A stretch of 7,830 bases of DNA from an uncultured Peptococcaceae bacterium (lineage in GTDB: Bacteria > Bacillota > Desulfotomaculia > Desulfotomaculales > Desulfallaceae). A program made the translations under genes and the position numbers. Shown in pieces: positions 1-5,477 of the stretch. Below the pieces are notes generated by a model. The model worked only from the letters and a program-made list of their open reading frames with translations. It did not search any database and was not told the origin of the DNA. The stretch is taken from contig CAJYBN010000132.1 of assembly GCA_913064925.1 (NCBI GenBank), positions 1-7,830 on the forward strand, read 5' to 3'. The stretch's first letter is position 1; the number at the start of each line of letters is the position of its first letter.

Positions 1-1923
1 CGCACCCATGGCCCTGGCCTCGTCCAGCGAGGTTTCCAATACTTCCACCGGTAAATTGTTCAGGATAGCCTCGTTGACCATTTTTTCCACCCGGGCCAGT
101 TCGCCGGGTTCTATAGCCGCGTAATGAGTAAAGTCAAAACGCAGCCGGTCCGGCGCCACCAGCGACCCGGCCTGGTTGACATGCTCGCCCAGCACTTCCT
201 TGAGCGATTTGTGCAGCAGGTGAGTGGCGCTGTGGTTGCGGGCGGTGTTCATACGCCGGCGCCGGTCAACCTGCACTTCCACCTCGTCGTTGACGCCGAT
301 AACGCCGCTGTTTACCCGGCCCCGGTGCAGGTGAATGCCTTCCACCGGCCGGGTCACTTCCTCTATCACCACTTCGGTGGAGCCGGCGGTGATTTTGGCG
401 TGGTCGCCCACCTGCCCGCCCGCTTCGGCGTAGCAGGGAGTGATGTCCAGCACCAGTTCAACTTCACGTCCCGCCTCCGCCCGCTCAACCGGCTGGTCGT
501 CAACAAAAATGGCCTTTACCCTGGCCTTACCCGCCAGCGTTTCGTAGCCGGTAAATACCGTCTTCCCGGTTTGCTCGACAACGCTTTTCAACCTGGCCGC
601 CTTTTCCGACAAGTACTCGGTTTCCTGCCTGGCGCTGCGGGCCCGGGCGCGCTGCCGTTCCATAGCCCGGGCAAAACCCGCCTCGTCCACGGTCAAATCG
701 TTTTCCCCCGCTATTTCTTGGGTCAGCTCCAAGGGGAACCCGTAGGTGTCGTACAGCCGGAAAGCCTGCTCCCCGTCAATATAGCTTTTGCCGGCTTGCT
801 TGGCTTCCCGGATCAACTTGTTTAAAATTTCGGTCCCCTGGGCCAGCGTTTCGCCGAACCTTTCCTCCTCGGTCTTAATTACTCTGGAAACCATTTCCCT
901 GTTCCGCACCAGTTCGGGATAAGTATCGCCCATTTTTTCCGTCACGGCGGCGGCCACCCGGTAGAGAAACGGCTCTTCCATGCCCAGCACGCGGCCAAAG
1001 CGCACCGCCCGGCGCAGCAGGCGGCGCAGCACGTACCCCCGGCCCTCGTTGGAAGGCAAAGCGCCGTCGGCAATGGCAAAAGTTACCGCCCGGCTGTGGT
1101 CGGCGATTACTTTTAGCGCCAGATCAACTTCGCCGCCGGTGCCGTACCTTTTGCCGGTTAGATCCGCGGTGAATTCTATGATGTCGCGCAGCAGGTCGGT
1201 GTCAAAATTGGTTTTGGCGTTTTGTAGAACCGAAGCCACACGTTCCAGGCCCATGCCCGTGTCAATACCCTTGTTTTGCAAAGGCGTGTAGTTGCCTTCT
1301 TCGTCGCGGAAAAATTGAATGAACACCAAGTTCCAGATTTCCAGATAACGGTCGCAGTCGCACCCCACGGCGCAATCCGGGTTGCCGCATCCCCGCTCCA
1401 CGCCGAGGTCGTAGTAAATTTCCGAGCAGGGACCGCAGGGTCCTACACCTATTTCCCAGAAGTTAGTATCCTTGCCCATGCGCACTATGCGTTGCTTGGG
1501 CACGCCCACTACGTTGTGCCAAATATCGAAAGCCTCGTCGTCGTTCTCAAAAATGCTTATCCATAATTTTTCGGGCGCCAGCCCCAGGTGCTCGGTGACA
1601 AATTCCCAGGCCCACGGAATGGCTTTTTCCTTGAAGTAGTCGCCGAAGGAAAAGTTGCCCAGCATTTCAAAAAAGGTATGGTGACGGGCCGTCCTGCCCA
1701 CCGAATCTATATCCGGGGTGCGCAGGCACTTCTGGCAGGTGGTCACGCGCAATACCTCGGGTTTAGCCGCTCCGGTGAAATAAGGCTTGAATGGTACCAT
1801 TCCCGCCGCCGTCCACAAAATGCTGGGGTCGTTATGCGGAATCAAACTGGCGCTGGGTAAAATTTTGTGACCCTTGCCTGCGAAGTATTTAAGAAATCTT
1901 TCCCTGATTTCTTTACCGGTCAT
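1..1923 (-). CDS. alaS: Alanyl-tRNA synthetase, N-terminal 641 residues (3' end beyond window)
   Basis: Class II aminoacyl-tRNA synthetase that charges tRNA-Ala with alanine in the cytoplasm and hydrolyses mischarged Ser/Gly-tRNA-Ala. The frame is open for 641 codons from ATG 1923 to the window edge; the family usually has about 870-900 residues, so the end of the editing domain and the C-Ala domain lie outside. Visible landmarks are the N-terminal catalytic region (SILWTAAGMVPFKPYF, about residues 34-49; RTARHHTFFEMLGNFSFGDY, about 77-96), a cysteine-rich stretch (CGNPDCAVGCDCDRYLEIWN, residues 179-198) typical of Firmicutes enzymes, the tRNA-recognition region (DGALPSNEGRGYVLRRLLRR), and the editing-site zinc motif HSATH with H564 and H568. 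The remaining zinc ligands should be just past the edge. An SD sequence (AAGGGGG) lies 7-8 nt before the ATG. Expression is under T-box control from the leader at about 2004-2262. No frameshift or missing catalytic motif is seen. Confidence 0.98.
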   Translation of the reverse strand, partial: MTGKEIRERFLKYFAGKGHKILPSASLIPHNDPSILWTAAGMVPFKPYFTGAAKPEVLRVTTCQKCLRTPDIDSVGRTARHHTFFEMLGNFSFGDYFKEKAIPWAWEFVTEHLGLAPEKLWISIFENDDEAFDIWHNVVGVPKQRIVRMGKDTNFWEIGVGPCGPCSEIYYDLGVERGCGNPDCAVGCDCDRYLEIWNLVFIQFFRDEEGNYTPLQNKGIDTGMGLERVASVLQNAKTNFDTDLLRDIIEFTADLTGKRYGTGGEVDLALKVIADHSRAVTFAIADGALPSNEGRGYVLRRLLRRAVRFGRVLGMEEPFLYRVAAAVTEKMGDTYPELVRNREMVSRVIKTEEERFGETLAQGTEILNKLIREAKQAGKSYIDGEQAFRLYDTYGFPLELTQEIAGENDLTVDEAGFARAMERQRARARSARQETEYLSEKAARLKSVVEQTGKTVFTGYETLAGKARVKAIFVDDQPVERAEAGREVELVLDITPCYAEAGGQVGDHAKITAGSTEVVIEEVTRPVEGIHLHRGRVNSGVIGVNDEVEVQVDRRRRMNTARNHSATHLLHKSLKEVLGEHVNQAGSLVAPDRLRFDFTHYAAIEPGELARVEKMVNEAILNNLPVEVLETSLDEARAMGA

Positions 1924-1966
1924 ACTGATACCCCCTTCATTCTGACAGGCAATAGTTGTCCGGGCC

Positions 1967-1983
1967 GCCGGCCGCTCGCCGGC
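1967..1983 (-). other. GC-only hairpin between T-box terminator and alaS SD
   Basis: In the mRNA, GCCGGC, a 5-nt loop (GAGCG) and a second GCCGGC form a 6-bp all-GC stem. It is made from a 9-bp direct repeat (plus-strand copies at 1967-1975 and 1978-1986) whose core is self-complementary. It sits downstream of the T-box terminator and about 30 nt before the alaS SD, so it is present only in read-through transcripts. There is no U tract, so it is not a terminator. Whether it affects stability or translation is unknown. Confidence 0.4.
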
Positions 1984-2003
1984 CGCACATTTTGCCGGGC
2001 GAC

Positions 2004-2044
2004 TAAAAAAAGCCTTCCTCTCCCTGCCAGGGACGGAAAGGCTC
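2004..2044 (-). terminator. Intrinsic terminator of the alaS T-box riboswitch
   Basis: The RNA contains AGCCTTTCC...GGAAGGCT, with one bulged base, enclosing a second stem (TCCCTGGCAGGGA), followed by a run of seven U. On the plus strand the outer arms are 2011-2018 and 2035-2043. The upstream arm begins directly after the T-box sequence, as expected for the alternative to the antiterminator. It should form when charged tRNA-Ala is bound and stop transcription before alaS. Confidence 0.92.
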
Positions 2045-2262
2045 CGCGGTACCACCCTGCTTAACGATTTCCGCCGGCTGACGAAAACCGTTCACTCCTT
2101 GACGCTAACGCTGTCCAGCGGCGAAATCTACTGTACTTCAATTCCGCAATTGCTGGGAAACGGCTTTCAACCGATGGGGACGGAAACTTGCACCGGACGT
2201 TTCCTCTCTGCAGACCCCGCCTCGGTTTACTCTTTTCCCAAAATTTAACGGTATTAAATTGC
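2004..2262 (-). promoter_or_regulatory. T-box leader (tRNA-Ala-responsive riboswitch) of alaS
   Basis: Cis-acting leader RNA that reads tRNA-Ala charging and switches between terminator and antiterminator. Stem I closes with GGGAAA (2234-2239) paired to TTTCCC (2155-2160). Above it is an internal loop with the 5' AGTA motif (2228-2231) opposite GAAAGCCG, then AACCGA (2222-2227) paired to TCGGTT (2169-2174), and a distal arm with GAGAGG and GGAAAC/GTTTCC (2199-2204 with 2182-2187). The specifier triplet in the loop is GCC (2162-2164), an alanine codon that matches the downstream gene. The canonical T-box AGGGTGGTACCGCG lies at 2045-2058; its TGGT can pair with an acceptor end ACCA, consistent with an A discriminator. 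The terminator follows immediately. Fold boundaries are by hand pairing. Confidence 0.95.
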
Positions 2263-2268
2263 GCTATA

Positions 2269-2298
2269 ATTATACAAAATCAGCTCCGGCTGTGTCAA
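2269..2298 (-). promoter_or_regulatory. SigA-type promoter of the alaS T-box leader
   Basis: A perfect -35 box TTGACA (2293-2298) and a perfect -10 box TATAAT (2269-2274) are separated by 18 bp. Transcription should start near 2262, just before Stem I of the T-box. The -35 box contains the TGA stop codon (2297-2295) of the AI-2E family gene, and no clear terminator separates that gene from this promoter. Confidence 0.9.
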
Positions 2299-3353
2299 GG
2301 ACCGGCTTTTTTATTATCCGGGGGCTGCAGGTAACCGAGGGTAAAGTAAACAAGAACGCGGATTATAGCCGCCGCCGGCACAGCCAAAATCAACCCCGTC
2401 AATCCGTACAACTTTCCTCCGGCCAGTAATACCAGAATGACCAGCAGAGGATGCAGGCCAACCCGGTCGCCCAGAATTTTAGGCGATATGATGCTGGCTT
2501 CCACCTGCTGGATCACTACAAAGGCGATAATGACCTTTAAAACCTGCCACTTGGAAACTAGCATGGCCAGCGCTACGGCGGGAATAGCCCCGATAAAGGG
2601 ACCGAAATAGGGTATCAAATTGGTTAGACCGGCAAAAACGCCGAGCATTAGGGCAAATTCCATTTTCAGCATCAATAGGGCCAGGTAAGTTAAAAACCCG
2701 GTTATTACGCTTACCAGCAGGTACCCACGCACAAAGCTGTCGACGACCTTGCTGATTTCCCGGCCCAAGGCTAGAACCTCGTGGCGCCTGTGCGCCGGTA
2801 TGATGCTCACCACCTGCTGGCTGAACATTTCCACGTCTTTAAGCAGGTAATAGGCAAAAATGGGCGCCAGAATGACGTTAAAAATATAGCCGGCCAGATT
2901 TAAAATACCCTCCACCACGCGCTCGGCCTGCCGGATAAGAGCCTGCTCCAGCCACATGATGCGCTCGTCGATGATTTCGCGCAGCGCTTCGGGTATGCCC
3001 GCCCTGGCATATTGCAGCTGCAGGGAGGCGGTTAATTTTTTCACCTCCATGGTATACCGGGGAACCACCTCCCTGACCTCGTCCAGCTGGGCGATGATAT
3101 GGGGCATGCCGTAAAGCACCAGCCCCGCCGTGACGAAAAACATGGCCGTAAAGACGATGAAAATGGACATGGTGCGCGAAGCCCCGCGGCTTTCCACCAT
3201 GCGCACCAGCGGGTGTAAAAGGTAAGCCAAAATAACTGCCAGTATCAAGGATAAAAAAATGCCGCGGATCAGGTAGACGAAATAAAGAAGAGCAACCGCC
3301 AACCCGGCCCAAATAATGTGCCGGTAATTTTGTTTAACGCGCCACCAGGACAA
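2295..3353 (-). CDS. AI-2E family (PF01594) polytopic membrane transporter
   Basis: A 352-residue integral membrane protein of the AI-2E/YtvI/TqsA-like family. Hydrophobic segments fall at about residues 12-47, 62-88, 148-171, 208-230, 232-266, 273-289 and 302-338, with a soluble amphipathic stretch at about 90-145. The family signature regions are present: FAGLTNLIPYFGPFIGAIPA (240-259) and SPKILGDRVGLHPLLVILVL (290-309). Family members have been linked to export of autoinducer-2 and to Na+/H+ antiport; the substrate here cannot be deduced and the family name should not be taken as a function. The start is TTG 3353, the first usable start after an in-frame TAG (3389-3387), with a G-rich weak SD (GGTGGTGGG). 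An intrinsic terminator ends only 18 bp upstream, so transcription must come from read-through or an unrecognised promoter. Its stop codon lies inside the -35 box of the alaS promoter. Confidence 0.93.
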   Translation of the reverse strand: MSWWRVKQNYRHIIWAGLAVALLYFVYLIRGIFLSLILAVILAYLLHPLVRMVESRGASRTMSIFIVFTAMFFVTAGLVLYGMPHIIAQLDEVREVVPRYTMEVKKLTASLQLQYARAGIPEALREIIDERIMWLEQALIRQAERVVEGILNLAGYIFNVILAPIFAYYLLKDVEMFSQQVVSIIPAHRRHEVLALGREISKVVDSFVRGYLLVSVITGFLTYLALLMLKMEFALMLGVFAGLTNLIPYFGPFIGAIPAVALAMLVSKWQVLKVIIAFVVIQQVEASIISPKILGDRVGLHPLLVILVLLAGGKLYGLTGLILAVPAAAIIRVLVYFTLGYLQPPDNKKAGP

Positions 3354-3371
3354 AACAGCCCACCACCAAGG

Positions 3372-3400
3372 AAAAAAGTGAGGGCGCTATTACCCCCACT
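3372..3400 (-). terminator. Intrinsic terminator between ytxH-like gene and AI-2E gene
   Basis: The RNA stem AGTGGGGG (3400-3393) pairs with CCCTCACT (3384-3377), giving 8 bp with one G-U, around an 8-nt loop, followed directly by a run of six U. It lies 25 bp after the stop of the YtxH-like gene and just before the SD of the next gene. It is a plausible end to the two-gene small-protein transcript, or a partial terminator/attenuator for the membrane protein gene. Confidence 0.8.
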
Positions 3401-3425
3401 CTTCCGTTCTGATCTTTATGTTTGT

Positions 3426-3623
3426 TTACTTTCTTTTTATTAACCCGCTTACGGTGCGGGACACTTCCTTTATCACTCCGCCGGTATTACGGCGGGGATT
3501 CCTGCGCCTGATTTTATTGATACCCCGTATATCCGCACGCATGCGCTGTGGCCTTTTAAACAAGGCCAGTAAGGCGCCTAAAAAGCTGCCGGCGATTATC
3601 CCCTGCCAAAAACCCCTGTTCAA
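3426..3623 (-). CDS. YtxH-like small membrane-anchored basic protein
   Basis: About 65 residues, beginning (M)NRGFWQGIIAGSFLGALLALF, a glycine- and alanine-rich hydrophobic helix near the N-terminus. A strongly basic tail follows (KRPQRMRADIRGINKIRRR) and the protein ends in KRK. This is the layout of YtxH-domain proteins: one N-terminal membrane helix with a cytoplasmic basic tail. Function is unknown. I choose TTG 3623 because GGGGGTGA (3636-3629), a strong SD, sits 5 nt before it; the upstream GTG at 3632 overlaps that SD and has no SD of its own. The gene begins 14 bp after the stop of the zinc-ribbon gene, so the two are probably cotranscribed, with a terminator downstream. Assignment rests on shape and the N-terminal pattern rather than a firm motif. 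Confidence 0.7.
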   Translation of the reverse strand: MNRGFWQGIIAGSFLGALLALFKRPQRMRADIRGINKIRRRNPRRNTGGVIKEVSRTVSGLIKRK

Positions 3624-3637
3624 CTGGCTCACCCCCG

Positions 3638-3814
3638 TTACAGGAGATATTCATTTTGCGGATCGAAACTTACCAGGCTGCCGTCTTCCGCCACCTCGTA
3701 AATGCTAACTCCTTCTTTGTTCAGCCGGTATTCCACGCAGCAATCCCAACAATAGTACTGATCCACACCTACTTTCCCGGTGGCTTTACCACCACATACC
3801 GGGCAGTGCAACAT
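3638..3814 (-). CDS. Small zinc-ribbon-like protein of unknown function
   Basis: A 58-residue protein with two CxxC knuckles: CPVC (residues 4-7) and CWDC (22-25, followed by another Cys), the spacing of a small zinc ribbon that probably binds one Zn(II). The rest (EYRLNKEGVSIYEVAEDGSL) looks like a short beta-rich extension, ending acidic and hydrophobic (NEYLL). I do not recognise a named family. The start is ATG 3814 because a strong SD (AAGGGAGG) stands 4 nt upstream; an in-frame ATG at 3835 would place that SD inside the coding region and lacks an SD. It lies just after the mnmA terminator and 14 bp before the YtxH-like gene, so it probably heads a two-gene transcript. Its promoter is not obvious in the 69 bp between the terminator and the start. 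Confidence 0.75.
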   Translation of the reverse strand: MLHCPVCGGKATGKVGVDQYYCWDCCVEYRLNKEGVSIYEVAEDGSLVSFDPQNEYLL

Positions 3815-3882
3815 ATCGCCTCCCTTGGTTGTCATATTAGCATTATGCCCATTTTTTGCGGGACTAATGCCAACAAGGGGGC

Positions 3883-3911
3883 AAAAATATAAACCCGGCG
3901 CGTGCCGGGTT
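3883..3911 (-). terminator. Intrinsic terminator of the isc-mnmA operon
   Basis: The RNA arm AACCCGGC (3911-3904), the loop ACGC and the arm GCCGGGTT (3899-3892) form a perfect 8-bp stem, followed by TATATTTTT. The upstream arm begins in the last base of the mnmA stop codon. This marks the end of the iscR-iscS-iscU-mnmA transcript. Confidence 0.92.
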
Positions 3912-5014
3912 CAATCCGGGAAACCCTCTATTGTGCCGCCCCCCAGCAGGTAATCGCCCCGGTAAAAAACAACAGCCTGGCCCGGGGTAACGGCGCGCTG
4001 GGGCTTGTCGAAATCCACACGCACCCGGCCGCCCGCCAGGGGCGTAATCACGGCCGGGGCCGGCCTGGCGTTGTATCTGATCTGGGCCTGCACCCTTTCC
4101 GGGCCGGTTAAACCTTCGGTCAAAATAAAGTTGAGGTCGCCGGCCAGCAAGCTGCTCCTGAAAAGCGCCTCTTCCGGCCCCACTATTACCGCGTTGCGTT
4201 CCGGATCGATATCAACCACGTAAACCCTTTGGCCTAGAGCCAAGCCCAGCCCCCGGCGCTGCCCGATGGTATAAAACGCGATGCCCTGGTGGCGGCCTAT
4301 TTCATTGCCCTTCAGGTCCAGAAACGGCCCGGGTTGCATAGCCTTCCCCGTGCGCCGGCGGAGAAAAGCCCTGTAATCGCTGCCGGGCACGAAGCATATT
4401 TCTTGGCTTTCCGGCTTGGCGGCCACTTTAAACCCCCTTTCGGCGGCCATGCGCCGCACTTCTTCCTTGGTATAATCCCCCAGCGGCATCAGCGTATGGG
4501 CCAGCTGGCGCTGGGTGAGGGTGTACAAGAAATAGGTCTGGTCCTTACGCGCATCGCGGGCTTTTTTTACCACGTACCGGCCCAGGTTCCGGTCAAAAGC
4601 AATGCGGGCATAATGCCCGGTAGCTATGAAATCCGCACCCAGGGCCATAGCCTTGTTGAGCAGCGCTGCAAATTTTACCTTGCGGTTGCATAAAACGCAC
4701 GGGTTGGGCGTCCTGCCCCGAAGGTATTCCCGGCAAAATTCCTCCACCACCGTTTCCCGGAACAGGCTGCGGAAATTGAGCACGTAAAACGGTATGTCCA
4801 GCTTGCCGGCCACAGCCCGGGCATCGTCAACCGCGGACAGGGAGCAGCAGCTCACGTAATTCCCACCGGCCTCGGCCTCGGCGGAAGCAGGATCCCAGAT
4901 TTGCATCGTCACGCCGACCACTTGATATCCCCGTTCAACTAAAATGGCGGCGGTGACAGAACTGTCCACGCCGCCGCTCATGGCTACAAAAACAAACTTG
5001 CCGCCGTTGTGCAC
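3911..5014 (-). CDS. mnmA: tRNA-specific 2-thiouridylase MnmA
   Basis: ATP-dependent enzyme that adenylates and then thiolates U34 in the anticodons of tRNA Lys, Glu and Gln, giving the s2U part of modified wobble uridines; it acts in the cytoplasm with sulfur from a cysteine desulfurase. The 367-residue length is normal. Visible are the PP-loop SGGVDSS (13-19), CCSLSAVDDARAVAGKL (56-72), NPCVLCNRKVKF (104-115) with the predicted nucleophile C109, the TGHYAR segment (132-137), KPESQEICFVPG (200-211) with the persulfide cysteine C207, and the C-terminal beta-barrel segment GQRRGLGLALGQRVYVVDID (251-270). C106 makes a CxxC with C109, giving three cysteines at the active site. The GTG start at 5014 is supported by GGGTGA a few bases upstream; the gene begins 13 bp after the iscU stop. 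It is the last gene of the isc operon, so the adjacent IscS is the likely sulfur donor. Confidence 0.97.
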   Translation of the reverse strand: MHNGGKFVFVAMSGGVDSSVTAAILVERGYQVVGVTMQIWDPASAEAEAGGNYVSCCSLSAVDDARAVAGKLDIPFYVLNFRSLFRETVVEEFCREYLRGRTPNPCVLCNRKVKFAALLNKAMALGADFIATGHYARIAFDRNLGRYVVKKARDARKDQTYFLYTLTQRQLAHTLMPLGDYTKEEVRRMAAERGFKVAAKPESQEICFVPGSDYRAFLRRRTGKAMQPGPFLDLKGNEIGRHQGIAFYTIGQRRGLGLALGQRVYVVDIDPERNAVIVGPEEALFRSSLLAGDLNFILTEGLTGPERVQAQIRYNARPAPAVITPLAGGRVRVDFDKPQRAVTPGQAVVFYRGDYLLGGGTIEGFPD

Positions 5015-5027
5015 GCTATCACCCGGT

Positions 5028-5399
5028 TCATTTTTTTTGCTTGCTCAGGTAATCCCGGATGGCCGCATGCAAGGCATCTGCGGCCAGGTTGGAACAGTGC
5101 ATCTTTTTCGGGGGAAGACCGTCCAAGGCTTCGGCCACGGCCTTGTTGCTCAACTGCAAGGCTTCTTCAACAGTCTTGCCCTTGGCCAGTTCCGTGACCA
5201 TGCTGCTGGTGGCTATGGCCGCCCCGCAACCGAACGTTTTAAACTTAATATCTTTGATTACCCCGTCCTCAACCTTCAGGTATATTTTCATTATGTCGCC
5301 GCAGGTGGGGTTGCCCACCTGTCCCACACCGTCGGCATCGGGAATTTCGCCCACGTTGCGCGGGTTTTCAAAGTGCTCCATCACTTTTTCGCTGTACAT
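5028..5399 (-). CDS. iscU: Fe-S cluster assembly scaffold IscU/NifU N-type
   Basis: A 123-residue scaffold on which [2Fe-2S] and [4Fe-4S] clusters are built from IscS-derived sulfur before transfer to apoproteins. It begins MYSEKVMEHFENPRNVG, the canonical IscU start. All cluster and zinc ligands are present: C33 with D35 (NPTCGDIMK), C58 (FGCGAAIATSS) and H101-C102 (LPPKKMHCSNLA). LPPKK is the counterpart of the LPPVK chaperone-binding loop, although no hscA/hscB is visible nearby. It lacks the C-terminal Nfu domain of full-length NifU. I place the start at ATG 5399, 9 nt after a strong SD (GGGGGAGG, 5416-5409); two in-frame ATGs at 5429 and 5408 lie before or against that SD. It is separated from iscS by 78 bp carrying a stem-loop, and from mnmA by 13 bp. 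Confidence 0.97.
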   Translation of the reverse strand: MYSEKVMEHFENPRNVGEIPDADGVGQVGNPTCGDIMKIYLKVEDGVIKDIKFKTFGCGAAIATSSMVTELAKGKTVEEALQLSNKAVAEALDGLPPKKMHCSNLAADALHAAIRDYLSKQKK

Positions 5400-5445
5400 A
5401 CTCCGCATCCTCCCCCATATTATTGACATACAACCAAACCATTAT

Positions 5446-5466
5446 GCCGCGCCGTTAGGCCGCGGC
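5446..5466 (-). other. GC-rich stem-loop between iscS and iscU
   Basis: In the RNA, GCCGC, a bulged G, GCC, the loop TAAC, GGC and GCGGC form an 8-bp stem with one bulge. No U tract follows, so it is not a standard terminator. It occupies the only sizeable gap inside the isc operon and lies about 30 nt before the iscU SD. It could set relative mRNA stability of iscU-mnmA versus iscR-iscS, but that is inference. Confidence 0.4.
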
Positions 5467-5477
5467 AGCGCTTTATC

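Noticed and set aside
124..2064. Series of plus-strand open frames (124-825, 980-1291, 1276-1566, 1588-1860, 1867-2064)
   Set aside because: They lie opposite alaS, or its leader in the last case, and encode low-complexity, Pro/Arg/His-rich or meaningless sequence. The minus strand gives an unbroken, motif-complete AlaRS.
2281..2310. Repeated CCGGCT near the end of the AI-2E gene as a terminator
   Set aside because: The copies are direct, not inverted, so they do not form a stem before a U tract.
2878..3312. 144-codon minus-strand frame inside the AI-2E gene
   Set aside because: Shifted frame of the transporter gene with Gly/His/Arg-rich translation and no SD; the overlapping frame has clear membrane helices and family motifs.
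3815..3835. ATG 3835 as start of the zinc-ribbon protein
   Set aside because: It would encode MTTKGGD through the SD AAGGGAGG; the second ATG has ideal placement after that SD.
3836..3882. Promoter for the zinc-ribbon gene, for example TTGGCA with CATAAT
   Set aside because: The best pair has a 20-bp spacer and the other pairings are 22 bp or more; none is good enough to report.
5400..5429. Upstream start of IscU at ATG 5429 (133 residues) or ATG 5408
   Set aside because: The strong SD at 5416-5409 would be inside or touching the coding region; MYSEKV from ATG 5399 matches the family N-terminus.
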